From the NCBI GenBank assembly GCA_905250125.1, contig CAJNOL010000828.1, forward strand, positions 36,787 to 100,786: a stretch of 64,000 bases of DNA, in the 5' to 3' direction. The stretch's first letter is position 1; the number at the start of each line of letters is the position of its first letter. The translations under genes and the position numbers were made by a program. This document shows positions 33,691-45,709 of the stretch, piece after piece. The notes below the pieces were generated by a model, which saw only the letters and a program-made list of their open reading frames with translations, had not been told where the DNA came from and searched no databases. This stretch comes from Rotaria sordida. Lineage: Eukaryota > Rotifera > Eurotatoria > Philodinida > Philodinidae.

Positions 33691-34059
33691 AGTACAAGTC
33701 TACCTGAGAATCAAAATTCTTGAAAAGTTTTCTAGAGAGTTCCAAGGATTTTTTGAGAAAATCGCTGCCTCATTCGCTTGATTAGATGTATTTTCAATTT
33801 CAATTTAGCCATATTGTAGTCCAATGTCTACTTTATAAACTCCGAACTTTTCTTAAAAAATGATGACTATTTTACTGAATTTCGATTTGAAAATTTGCCC
33901 ATAGAATATCCTAAACATTTTAGCCAAAAAAAGATGTTCCCTTCTCGAGATATTGAATTTTCAACTTTACTTAAAAATACACTTAACCAAACGAATGAGA
34001 CAGTGATTTTCAAAAAAAAAATCCCTAGAACTCTCTTTGATCCTCAGGTAGACTTGTAC
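33691..34059. mobile_element. Small inverted-repeat element
   Basis: AGTACAAGTCTACCTGAG at the left and CCTCAGGTAGACTTGTAC at the right are inverted. Arms of about 95-105 bases (33691-33797 and 33966-34059) surround a 170-base interior. There is no coding capacity; the open frame at 33895-34080 falls inside it. Exact ends and target duplication are uncertain. Confidence 0.6.
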
Positions 34060-34498
34060 CCCCACTCATGCTCTTTCTAACGATGAAAACTCGAGTTCGA
34101 TATCTACCAGCATTGCCGAATAATTGTTTAATGAACAATTAGAAATCTACAAATGGATATAGTAACAAACTTTATTTAATTTTATTCTTGATATTAAAGA
34201 GAGAGCACAAATAAAGTAAAGAAAGAAAGTTTTTTTTTTTGATTCGAAAAACTTTATTGTTATTTGTTTTGCCTCTTTACTTGAGTGTAATGATATAATC
34301 ACGACACACTAAAAATCCAAAAATATTTATCGATCCGTAAAATACCATTTTATTAATTTTGACTACTAACTTACGTGATAAATTTAACAACAAGAAAAAA
34401 AAGCATTGATAATTTTATATGTACTTTTAGATTATTTACTTTTTTTTATGTTTAGAAAATTGAACATAAATTTTTTAGCTTTTATTAATTCATATCTT

Positions 34499-35082
34499 AT
34501 GTCATCTCATATTAAAAATAATACTGATATTCAATTATTAGCTACATATGGTACTTTGAGAGATGACGATAATTCAGGTGCATTATGGACGAAAAATTTT
34601 ATTAAAGTATCTTGTTTTTTTTTCAGTTTTTAATTCATTTCGTTTTGAAAATGAATAATTTTATCGAATTTTTACAGGGTATAAGTCATGCTACTACTGG
34701 TAGAATTGTTGGTTATCAACTTCTCGGTCATCCTATAATCACATATCCATTTGCAATTTATACAGGTGTTGTTAAATAGAATAAAATAAAAAAAAGTAAT
34801 GTTGTTTTTTTGTTTTTGATTTATTTGATAACAATAATAGGTAATCCAAATGATGCAATTGTTGTTCGTCTTCTAAGTTGGCCATCAAAAGAACAATTCG
34901 AAGAAAAAATTGAACAAGCAGATATAATTGAAGGTGATGATTATGAACGTAAAATAGTTGAAGCAATTGTTGAAAATGAAACTAAACTTGCTTATATTTA
35001 TATATTGAAATCAGAAATATCATTAGAAAAAGATTGGAAAGTTATTCCAAGTGGTGATTGGCTTAAACGACATTTAAAATAA
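34499..35082 (+). CDS. Gamma-glutamylcyclotransferase-like (AIG2/GGACT-fold) protein
   Basis: Three exons join in frame: 34499-34606, 34678-34765 and 34841-35082, giving 145 residues. The N-terminus has the family glycine-loop LLATYGTLRDD (Y17-G-T-L-R21), which cradles the gamma-glutamyl group. E96 in the sequence ADIIEGDDYERKIVEA sits where the catalytic glutamate lies, ahead of the conserved Y-x-R. Members release 5-oxoproline from gamma-glutamyl amines or peptides in the cytosol; the exact substrate here is not predictable. The frame is open further upstream to other ATGs, but the one at 34499 gives the usual short N-terminus. The donor of intron 2 (GGTGTTG) is weak. Confidence 0.85.
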
Positions 35083-35544
35083 ATTAAATTAATTTTTGTA
35101 TTGTTATTTTAAAGATTCAATTCTTTTTAAAATTCTTGTTTAAAACAATTGTTAATAAAGTTTTACTTTTTATCAAATTTATCCTTTTCTTGTTGACTAT
35201 TCTTTTGCCTTCTGTATATTTGTATCAGAGATATTGACGGTTGGATGCATTTTAATTAAACTCGTGAATGAGTTACAGACTCACGGATCAAATTCATTCC
35301 TAGGTCAAATAATTGGATACAGCATGACCAAATACGAGCATGATACCGTCAATTTGCAATTAAAAACTGTATGAAGCGACAGTATACAGTATCATTTTTA
35401 GCTGTCTTGATGACTGTAATCATCATCCTGAATCATTTTACGTATGTACGTTTGCTATGCTTTCTATTCTTTTGACTGACTACTGATTTTGTTGTTTTTT
35501 ATCACTTCTTTATGTGTATACGTATGTATGCGTGTTTCTCTGTA

Positions 35545-36226
35545 AAGGAAGTGGCGCTTATACCTTCCGCAGGTTAGTTTTCTCACAAATAGTTTTTGGT
35601 TGTAGGTAGTATGAAGATGTAAAATCATCCAACCAGACCTGGGAGAGTTTTAATCTTAGCAAAAAAAATCAATATTTTAGAGAATGGTCATTTATATAGT
35701 AAAGTACAAGAAAATAGGGAGTATTTTAAGGTTTCTGTAGTGGAAAGTTGGTGTTTATGTAAAATAAGTATGATATTCAGAATCAGCGTGAAAAATGACA
35801 CTAGATAGTTTATTTTTCATTGTAAAATATTTTCCATGAAAATTCGACCCGTAGGGGATCAGGAGAAAAAATCTCATGGATAAAAGGTTGAGGGGGAGTA
35901 GGGGGTCAGATTTCCATGGAAAATATTTTGCAATGACAAATAGACTATCTAGTGTAAATTTTCATGCTGATTCTGAATATCATACTCATTTTACATAAAA
36001 ACCAACTTTCGACTACAGAAATCTCTAAATACTCTCTATTTTCTAATACTTTACTATATAAATGACCGTTCTCTAAAACATTGTTTTTTTTTTACTAAGA
36101 CTAAAAATGTCCCAGGTTCGATTGGATGATTTTACGTCTTCATAGTACCTACAACCAAAAAATATTGAAACGAAAAGAGACCTTGGGTATGGGGGATATA
36201 GCCTATGAAAAAAGCGCCATTTCCTT
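35545..36226. mobile_element. Fold-back MITE with TA target site
   Basis: The element is an almost complete palindrome of 682 bases. It begins AAGGAAGTGGCGCTT and ends AAGCGCCATTTCCTT, flanked by TA at 35543-35544 and 36227-36228. Arms of about 310 bases pair with only scattered mismatches around a loop near 35850-35905. There is no coding capacity. The TA duplication suggests a Tc1/mariner-type mobiliser. Confidence 0.85.
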
Positions 36227-36228
36227 TA

Positions 36229-37174
36229 ATGTTAGAAATAGTAGATTAGATCGATGTTTTTCCTTCGTGTGTGCTTTCTTTTAGTTAATTGTGTGATAAA
36301 AATTCCGTATGTATCGATCTTCATTTCAATTTTTAGGTAATCCCATAACAATTTATGTCGTCAAAATTCACGTTTCAAAAATTTGTATTAATCTGTGCGT
36401 CATAAGCTTGAGGTGAGCTAGGTGCCAAAAAAATAATCTATTATCAATATCTCTGGTTTCATATATAGTCTGTCTCGATATTCTATTAACATAACTTGAT
36501 TGATTACGAGGTATTTATTTTCATTATTTTTTGACTATTATTCATGCTTTGATTCTTGTTGTATTGTCGCTGATGTTACTAAATAGGAAATCGCTCAAAG
36601 TGATTTGTCGTTTGTGGCTTCATGCTTTACTTGTGTGTAGACGAGCTGTGGATTAGAAAAAGCATAAGAGAATATGCGTCTATGTTGAGATTTAGGTTAA
36701 ATTTTGTATCCAAGCTAGATTATTTGAAGTCTTGATATTTGCAAATTTTCAAGTCAAATTTTTACTGAAAAATTCTAGTAAAACGAGCTAAATCGCAATA
36801 TGTATCCATATCTTCTTAGGTCTTTTTTAAAAATACTCTGAAGTTCTCCTCCTTATGAACAAAGACAGATGTTTTTGTATTAGTTCAATATACATTTTAA
36901 ACTTTATGATTTAGTAGACAAAAAAAAACGAAATTGTTTTTTTAATGATGAACATGTAAAAAATTAATTGCTCAATAATTGTCATTTACTTTCAATTATT
37001 TCTACTGACTACAAATATATATATATATAATAAAAAAGAAAAAAATCAACTGATGAATATCATGTTACGGATGAGTTATTCTGTCGTTGCTCATTTTTTT
37101 TTTTCGTTTGTTCACATTTTTGTTTTATATATTTTTTTCAATAGACAAATAAAATTAACATCACATTGATTCCA
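36229..37174. other. Intergenic and probable upstream region of the next gene
   Basis: No coding frame is convincing. A TATATATATATA run near 37017 and a pyrimidine-rich stretch ending TTTTTTTCAATAG near 37144 precede the next gene. The latter could be the acceptor of a 5' leader intron. Confidence 0.4.
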
Positions 37175-37843
37175 ATGTTACCTCTATATAATATTCATCC
37201 AATGTCTATGCCAATACATCCACAAATAATAGGAGTTTCATCTGCTATAACACCTATGATGTCAATTCCAGTTACTCCTAATTTATGTTCATCTAACAAT
37301 ATCAATGCATATACATCAACAGAAATATCTAATAAATATGATTCACATATGTATGATCGATGTCAAAATACTAGACGAGATCAAACTCATCATTGTCATG
37401 TACCTTTTGATTGGTATGAACTACCAAAACAAGGATATAATATTATTCATGAAGATGTAGCAGTTATTACATTCGATAGACCTGTACCTATGAATGATTT
37501 TAATCGTTATTATATTCATCGTAAAAATAGAAAATTTTATGATCATAATAATGATTCAATATTGGATGAATCAGAAGATTATGATGATAGACAAGAATTA
37601 TCATATGTTAATCGTCGACGTTACATTCGAACAGAATCAAATTTTGATGATGAAGAAGAAGAAGAAAATACAAGTTCACTATTGAATCACCAATCGACAA
37701 GAACAAATAATTATATAACACTTAAACCTAATCGTCAAAAACCAACAACAACTTCACCATCATCAAACTATCAAGAAAATCAATCATATGTAGATGATAA
37801 TTTTAGTGATACAAATTCAATAAACAGTGCATATAATAATTAA
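37175..37843 (+). CDS. Low-complexity, intrinsically disordered protein of unknown function
   Basis: One open frame of about 222 residues from the ATG at 37175 to TAA. The N-terminus is Pro/Met/Ile-rich (MLPLYNIHPMSMPIHPQIIG). The only ordered-looking stretch is CHVPFDWYELPKQGYNIIHE followed by DVAVITFDRPVPMNDFNRYY. The rest is acidic and Asn/Ser-rich (DDEEEEE, SDTNSINSAYNN). No signal peptide, membrane span or known domain is recognised. A splice-acceptor-like CAATAG lies 30 bases before the ATG and the frame stays open to it, so this may be the last exon of a longer gene. It converges with the GPCR gene, whose stop lies 130 bases away on the other strand. Confidence 0.6.
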   Translation: MLPLYNIHPMSMPIHPQIIGVSSAITPMMSIPVTPNLCSSNNINAYTSTEISNKYDSHMYDRCQNTRRDQTHHCHVPFDWYELPKQGYNIIHEDVAVITFDRPVPMNDFNRYYIHRKNRKFYDHNNDSILDESEDYDDRQELSYVNRRRYIRTESNFDDEEEEENTSSLLNHQSTRTNNYITLKPNRQKPTTTSPSSNYQENQSYVDDNFSDTNSINSAYNN

Positions 37844-37972
37844 AAGAATATTATAAAGAATTTTTTATTTTATCATTTTATTAATTCTTTTCCTTTTCTT
37901 TTTTTCTATATACAATAAAAGCAAAAAATAATCTTAAAATACAAAAAAAAAAAAAAACAAACAAATTAATTT

Positions 37973-40900
37973 TCATAAACGAATTCGTTCAGTATTAAAT
38001 GTAGGTAATGATAATCGTAAAACACGTTGTTTATTACAAGTCATATCAATACTAGTTTTATATTTATTCGGTGATCGATAGATTGTTTCTAAAGTTTTTG
38101 ATGTTTTATTTAATGATGGTCGAGATATATTTGCACATACAACAATATGTGCTACTGCTGGAGATTTATATGTTCTACGTGAACAATGTCTATTATTTTG
38201 ACTATATTGACGATGACGATGATAATGATGATGATGATGATGATGATGACGTCGTTGACAATGAACAATTCGTTTCATTGTACGTATACATGCTTCACGA
38301 TATTTATGAGAAAATAAATGATAAAAAATTGGATTTACTGTTGAACCAAGATAATACAAAATACCACTAATGAAATAAAATATTTTTACAGCACGTTGTT
38401 GATTTAATGATAAATGATCAAAATTTGAACTACTTGTTATTAGACGTTGTACATGAAATGGAGCATAACATATTATAAAAGCAATGACAACAGCAACTAA
38501 ATATAGAGAATAACTTATTATAATATTTTATTTGAACAATGTATTTCCGCATTATTTTTCTTGAGAAAATTATACAATGAGTATGTCATATTAACGTACG
38601 TTTTGTATTCAAAATAAGACGGATGAGATAAAAATTGTGCATTAATTTTGTTGATGATGATGATGTCGTATTGTAATATAATACCGAAGAGATTTGATCT
38701 TTTTATTTTGTTAGAAAAAATGCAAAATGTCTAGTGCCAAAAATATATCAAAGAATCTGATGCCAATGTCAGGAAAAACAAAAATCTTAGAACAAAAGAT
38801 ATTAGGAAATTCTTTGAGGACACATTGTTTTTCTTTTAGCAAAAAAAACTATGATAGAATATGAAATTATTAGAAGATTTATATTCTTTTTATATGAAAA
38901 ATAAACCTTATCGAGGGTTCTACTTAAACAATAATATTTTGACATATAAAACTTTGTTTTTGAATAGTAAACATCAAATTAGTTTTTTTCAATTGAACTA
39001 TTTATTATTCAATCTTTTGTAATCTAGATCATTTATTTTCATATCATAGAAAAGCCATTGTTATAATCAACAACTATATGTACATATGATGTTAGGAAAT
39101 ATCGGAAGTTGATGATAACAAAAAAAAACAAAGGTTAAATAAATATATATTTGAATATAAAGATAGTTACCAAAGTACCTAAAATAATATTTTAACATCT
39201 TTTGTTCTACGATTTTTATATCCATTAAAAAATACTTCCGATCAAAATTCTTTTGTATATATTTTTTTTTTAAAATTAGACATGTTGCTTTTTCTAGCAT
39301 AGAAAAAAAAAAGGCATCAAGTCTCTACTATGTTGCATTTCAACATAACATTAGCAACATAATTAGTGCAGAATTTTTGTCATATTCATCATACTATTCT
39401 GAAAAGTCAGAAAATGATTCATTGTTCTCATCTTATTATTTTATCGAAGAAAAAGAATCAAAAGTAACTAAAAAAAAACAAAAAAATTCCATCTAGATTA
39501 TTTGTAAGATCTATTGAATAAGAATTGTTATGATCTGTAATATGATTCGTATTGAAATAGCAAGAAAATAACATAGATACTTAATAAAGATGAATGAATC
39601 ATTTTTCAACTCATTGAAAATCATAACAGAAATTGTATCCTGAAGAAACAAAAAAGTTCTTCTCGATATCTCGTTAATAAATTAATGAAGCATCATGTAG
39701 TGATATGTTATAAGGTCTGAGTTCTATTCATAAGAAATTTGATATAAAATTAGTTGTTTTTTTTTTTTTTTTTTCATAATGACGTTCGTTACTCATCTTA
39801 ATGAAATATATATTCATGAGAAAAAAATATTATCTCTTGCTTGATGTGAAGATATTATCTTTTTTCTCTGAAGAATTATAATCTTCCTACAAATCTCTCT
39901 TGAATATTAAAATTTTAAAAAATAAAAAAAAATTAGTAATTTAATACTTCGAACAACAGGAAGTAATGTGTATGTCCGATGAATATTATATGTAAGAAAA
40001 AATAGATGATGATTGATTTAAAAAAAAATTCAAATTGGTAAAATAAAAAAAAAAAAATAGTCTTTTTTAATGAAATTTTTCACTTTAGTTTTTTTTTAAT
40101 TATTTATGATTTTAGGTATAAGATGAAAACAAAAATTTGAAGGGAGACGAAAATGTCAAAACCACAATGTAGATTAATTTTAATAGTCACCACGAATCAT
40201 CTCGTATTTACATTGATATATGCATTGCAAAAAAAAACTAGAAAACAATAATAATAACAAAAATCTAAAAAAGTTTCTATATCTATTGACGACTTTCCAT
40301 ATGTCATCTTATCAAGGAAAAAATCATGACATAAAGTAATAAAAATACAATGATTCTGCACAAATGATAAAAGAAACAGACAGTACTATTGAAGTAAATT
40401 AACAGACATAGAGTCATAGAAGTTATTGCACTTAAAATGTCAAAATTAATTATGTCATAGATATTTTTAAGTATACTAAATAATTATATTCATTAATTTT
40501 CTTTGACAAGAAATTCAATCATAAATTTTCTAAAGTACCAAAAACAAAATTTATTCAAATAATTCTGTTCTATAGGAAAATATTTAATTAATTTAGTTTA
40601 ATAATATATATATATATATATATAATAAATAGAATAATCTTTTACTTACAAAGCATTTTAAATGCTGATTTTTTCATTGATGGAATATTTAATGTTTGTC
40701 CAGTTGAAAAACTATTATTATGTCGTGTATTAGATGGATCTTTTTTCGTTAGAGAACGTGTTGATGAATTAGAAGATTTTTTTAATTTTTCTTCTAAATC
40801 ATTATTATCATTTTCAACAGGTTTTAAACGTCCTGGTGTTGAAAATGATTCATTTCCACTAGTTTTTGACCAACGTACATCATTAAGTAAACGAGCAGAA

Positions 40901-41658
40901 TATAAACGTTGTGCCATTAATGCATATAATATACAAAGAATAAAAGCAGGTAATACAAAAAAAATTGTTGCTGATATATGAAAACATATTTTAATTAATA
41001 ATTGAAAATCTTCATTAAATGAACAAACATTATCGATTTTTATTGTTATATATAAATAAGGTGTCGAAGATAATATTGCAATAAACCATATTAAAATTTG
41101 AATTTTAATAGCACGTCGTGTTGTTGATAAAAATGATGTATGAAGTGGTCGACATACAGCTAAATAACGTTCAATTGTAAATGCACTTTATAAAAACAAA
41201 AATATAAAATAAAATTATTTGGTATTCAATTTATTTTTCATATTCAATTACCTAATAGTTAAAATTGATGCATTTGTCGAAGTTTCAGCAAGAAGACCTC
41301 GAAGTTTACAACCAAGTTGTCCCCATGGTAATGTAATTGGTAAAAACTATGACGAAAAAGAACAAAATGAAATTAAAATAATTTTAATACAAAAAAATTT
41401 TACCGCAATTTCGAATGGTAAACTAACAATTAATGGTAAACTATCACTGATAGCTAAATTTAATAAATAACAATTCGTAACTGTACGCATATCTCGATTT
41501 AATAAAATAATTAAGATAGTTAATAAATTATTAGCTATACCAGCACAAAAAATTGGAATATAAATACATCCTTGTATGATGTCAAGTTTATGAGAAAAAT
41601 CTCTATCATCATCAGATGAAAATAATAAAGAATTATTGCTTTGATTGATAATACTCAT
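37973..41658 (-). CDS. Class A neuropeptide GPCR (neuromedin U / pyrokinin / CAPA receptor-like)
   Basis: Four exons join in frame: 41658-41404, 41346-41252, 41185-40650 and 38496-37973, giving 469 residues. Exon 1 holds an N-glycosylated N-terminus, TM1 (GIANNLLTILIILL) and TM2 (LLNLAISDSLPLIVSLPF). Exon 2 gives extracellular loop 1 and TM3 with the disulfide cysteine (PWGQLGCKLRGLLAETSTNA). Exon 3 has the E-R-Y form of the DRY motif (AFTIERYLAVCRPLH), TM4, TM5 and a polar third intracellular loop. Exon 4 has TM6 (IICYAPFHVQRL), TM7 with NPIFY, and the tail. The TM3 block most resembles neuromedin-U/pyrokinin/CAPA receptors; ligand identity is inference. The tail contains an eight-histidine run encoded by an ATG/GAT microsatellite. 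Intron 3 is 2.15 kb, far longer than the others. Confidence 0.9.
38497..40649. other. Long AT-rich third intron of the GPCR gene
   Basis: About 2.15 kb between a GTAAGT donor and a TATATTTAG acceptor. It contains poly-A/T runs, a (TA)n run near 40605, and no gene or recognisable element. Confidence 0.75.
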
Positions 41659-44393
41659 TCTTTATTATTATTTATTATTATTATTATTATTATTGTATAA
41701 AAAATATGTTTGTAATTTGAGCATTAAGGACGACGTTCTTATCTAATTAACAATAATATTTCAATATTCTCTTTAATAACATTTTTTCATAACCTAGAAA
41801 AGAAAACATAGAGAAAATGAGAAGAGAGAGAGAGAAAAAGAAAAAAAGGAATGCAATAACCAATGCAAGAAAACTCAATCAATGCATAAAACAAAAAGAA
41901 AAAACTACGCTATTCGACAATATACATTTTACGAAGCATTTCATGTTACTTTTTGTTATTTGATCACCTGTAAAATGAGATAAATTTGAAAGAAAAAAAA
42001 AACCAGAATCAATTCTTTATTAACTGTATTTGCGTCGAATGAATACATGCCTTTTGTTTTTTCTAAATATATTTTATATTAAAAATCTGTTTTAATTAAT
42101 ATTTAAGAAAAAAATATACGAATAAAATTTTATAGATAAAAAACTTTTGAATTTAATCATTTGCAAATAATATCTACAAAACAAACAAAATTCTCTAAGC
42201 TGTACACTACTTAATGATAAATATATCGAATTTTTTTTCTCTCTCTCATATGTTATTAGGAAAAAGGATATTTCCTATGAGATTTTCTTCTAGACAACTA
42301 TTAATAGTTATAGACAGATAAATTGACTATGTGTTTATTGGCATCATGTCCGTAACAAAAAAAAAAAATGTGCATAGAGTTTATATTAGATCAAATTCGA
42401 CTTTTGTCTTACTTATTACAAGAAACATATATATGTTAAAACATTAATAAAATTAATTTATTTGATTGAGAATTCTTTAGACTTTTATAAAACCAAAATA
42501 TTTTGATTAATGACAAATATTTTATAGAAAGTATCTTGAATAATTTAGATGACATATGAGATTTCATGCATGACAAATGAAGTTTGTTTTTGCTTTTCAT
42601 AATATGACAAATATTATTATCACATGAATGAGATTATAAGAATTTAGATGTGACATATTAATTAAAAGAAAAACTAAACATTGAAATATGTCTGGAAATA
42701 AATTATACTTTTTAAATTTACAAGAATTACAATTGTAATTCATCCAAACATGAAGAGAAAAAAAAAACAACAACAAATCTTATTAAGGATAGTTTGATGA
42801 TTAGCATGATGGTCTTTTGAGAATACTAGTGTTTATATTATGACTGATGAAGAACAGATTAGTTTAGTATAAATATCTAAATGATTGAATAAAACTTTGA
42901 AGAGTAATTTTTTTTATTAAAACTATGATTGAGACTAAACTAATTCTTTCAATATTCATAAAATCAAACAATTAAATTTAAAAAAAAATTTCTAAAATAA
43001 CAAAATCCATAGTATTACAATATAATATATTAAATAGACATGTAGCTTCATCTTAATTAACTTATAATAACAAAACATAAAGAACTAGTATCTTATTTTT
43101 CTATAAGAAGTAATATATGACTCTTTTTTTTTTGTTTTCTTATATATAATTATTAATCAACCGAACTCAATAACAATTACAATCTTTTTCTTTGTATTAT
43201 GTAAATGTCGGCTATTTAATATCTAATAAACAAGTCTAAAAAAAACAAAACCGTAAGAATTAATATTTAAATGAACTCTAATGCTTTAATGTTATTTCAT
43301 ACTCTATCAGCAAAATTATAGACTATTCAAGCAAAACAAAAAAAAACAACTTTTCAAAATTAGAATAATTTTATTCTGTTTTTAGAAAAGAAACTTATCA
43401 ATGCAAATAATAAATTACTATTAGAATCAATTAATGCAGTAGTAATTTTAGTGTGTGATATCTCTTAACTTACATTAAGATTTTTATCATATATAAACTA
43501 TCACATTTCTATAAAATGATTTTGTTTATTTATTCTATTATATATTGCTGATAATTACCTTTTATAAACAAACAGTTCTAAAGATATATAATATGAGAAA
43601 ACGGGGAAAAAAAAACTAATCAGTAGTAAACATTCGATCAACATCAACGATAGAACAATCTATAAGTAATTAACAAGATGAAATTTGATAGGGACAAAAA
43701 AAAAAATAGAAGTTTAGTAATGTCGAACCAATGCACCAAAAAAAAAAAAAAGTAAAGATCATATAAACAAGTTATTCTAAATTGTGCTAATAACTAACAT
43801 AAGAACGAAAAAACAAAAATATCTATTAAATAAGCATTCAGAATATTTAAAATAAAATGAGAAATGATCATTTTTTATTTTAAGAAATTTGTTTTTTTTT
43901 TGTTGTCTATCAAAATAAATTTAATTAATGCACGTACAATCTATTGATTTAGTTCTCTAAAATTTTTATATAAGCAATAGAATTTTTCCTTTTTTAGAAA
44001 GCTAAAAGACAATAATTCTTTTTATTTTTTGACACTTATTCAAGTAAAAATATGTCATATTAATGTCATCTTTTGTAGTTAAATACATTCAAGACTCGAT
44101 GATTCAAAAACAGAAGAAACCATATGTTATGATTGGTTTATCGATCGATAAATGTGTATTGATTATACTGAATAATATCATTTCAAAAATTAAATAATAG
44201 AACCAATCAAAAAAAAAAAAAAAAAACAAAAATTCTTTTAATAATCATCATCTAATCAATATTTCTATTGGTAATAAATCAAAATTTAATAGAAACTATT
44301 AGTTGAGGAGAACAAAACAAAAAAACAAAAAAAAAAACCTATGAAGTATTTTATTAATAAGAAAACAAAAAAAAGAAAACTTTTTCTTTTTGC
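41659..44393. other. AT-rich intergenic, no gene seen
   Basis: It contains microsatellites ((TTA)n at about 41665-41690, (GA)n near 41825) and many poly-A runs. Stops are dense in all frames. It includes the upstream region of the GPCR gene. Confidence 0.5.
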
Positions 44394-45709
44394 TTAAGCA
44401 AATATAGCTGTTAATTGCTGTTCACCTCCAAGGTAAACTACTTTTGGTTCATATATACAATCATCAGAAGTTGTTATTGGTGTACTATCATTATCATCAC
44501 TAGATGAAAGTTTTGTATTATTACGAAATACTTTATATGTTACATTATCATAGTCACACTTTGTTGGTAATGTCAGTTGTTGTTGATTTGTACAGATAGA
44601 ATCAATTGGTGCAAGATACTGATTTTTTTGTTGTTGACGACGTAATATATATATGCTAATTCCCACAATGAGACTAATCATAAAAAGAATTAGACATAAA
44701 ACAATTATTGAAATCGTAACAATATTAAGCGAATTTAAATAGTATGGTTTATAATTTATATTTTGACAAATTCCATGTATACATGTTTCATTTGATGAAC
44801 ATCGAATAAATGAATTACATATTCCACCTATTTGACTTTCACAATAAGCTAATTAAAAAATGAAATAGAACAAAATAAAAAAAAAACAACAATATTTATT
44901 TCTCTTCTATTACCTCGATCATTATCTAATAATATTTTAGTTGATGTATTCTTTGGACATGTACACATTGTTGATGAACTATTTTGATGACACCATTCTA
45001 AACATCTGATATTTTTCATTGTACATTGTTCTATAGTATGAACAATATGTATACATATTGGATATTGATTTTGTATTAAATAAGATTGTAAAGGTTGTCG
45101 ACATATACAACGATGTTTTATATGATCACATTGATAATTTTCATTTGGATAACATGAATTATCATTTGAACAATAATCATTTAATGTTGATTCAATATTT
45201 AAATCAAGTTTAAATAATTGTTTATGATCTGTACGATAAAGTGTTTTTGTTGAACAATCAATTTTTGTTAAATTTTTTAAATATATTTTACCAGATGGTA
45301 AATACATAATATTTTTATTAATAAATGTTGTACGAACAAATTCTCCATTTAATGTTGATGATGATTCAAGTGATTGCCAATTAAATAATAAATTTTTATA
45401 TGAACATTGTATCATATTTAAATTAAAACGTATAAGTGGTTTTGAAGATTTATTATGATTTATAATAGTAATCAATAAATCATTGTCGTCATTTCTATTT
45501 AATGGATATGGTAATATCATTGATAATGTTCGTTTATCATTTGTTGTTATATTATTATTATTAAATAAATAAGAAGAATAATTATAATAATTAAATGAAC
45601 AATTAGAAAGAAAAATTAACTTATTAGGAGTACAATTTCTATATTCACCAAATCCGACGACAACGATAATTATCATTAGATAAAAAAGAAATATACGATT
45701 AGACAACAT
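44394..45709 (-). CDS. Single-pass membrane protein with cysteine-rich EGF-like region
   Basis: Two exons, 45709-44914 and 44848-44394, join in frame to give 416 residues. A signal peptide (MLSNRIFLFYLMIIIVVVGF) starts an Asn-rich ectodomain with many N-x-S/T sites. Cysteine-rich EGF-like modules follow: CSNDNSCYPNENYQCDHIKH...CICRQP around 180-205, CLEWCHQNSSSTMCTCPKNT around 240-255, and ICNSFIRCSSNETCIHGICQ around 275-295. A transmembrane helix at about 306-330 and a roughly 85-residue cytoplasmic tail (YDNVTYKVFRNN, IYEPKVVYLGG) complete a type I topology. Tyrosines in the tail could be phosphorylation sites. I recognise no named family; a cell-surface or adhesion role is inference. Confidence 0.8.

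Noticed and set aside
37494-37685. Second frame overlapping the low-complexity gene at 37175-37843
   Set aside because: Low-complexity Ile/Met-rich shadow frame without its own signals.
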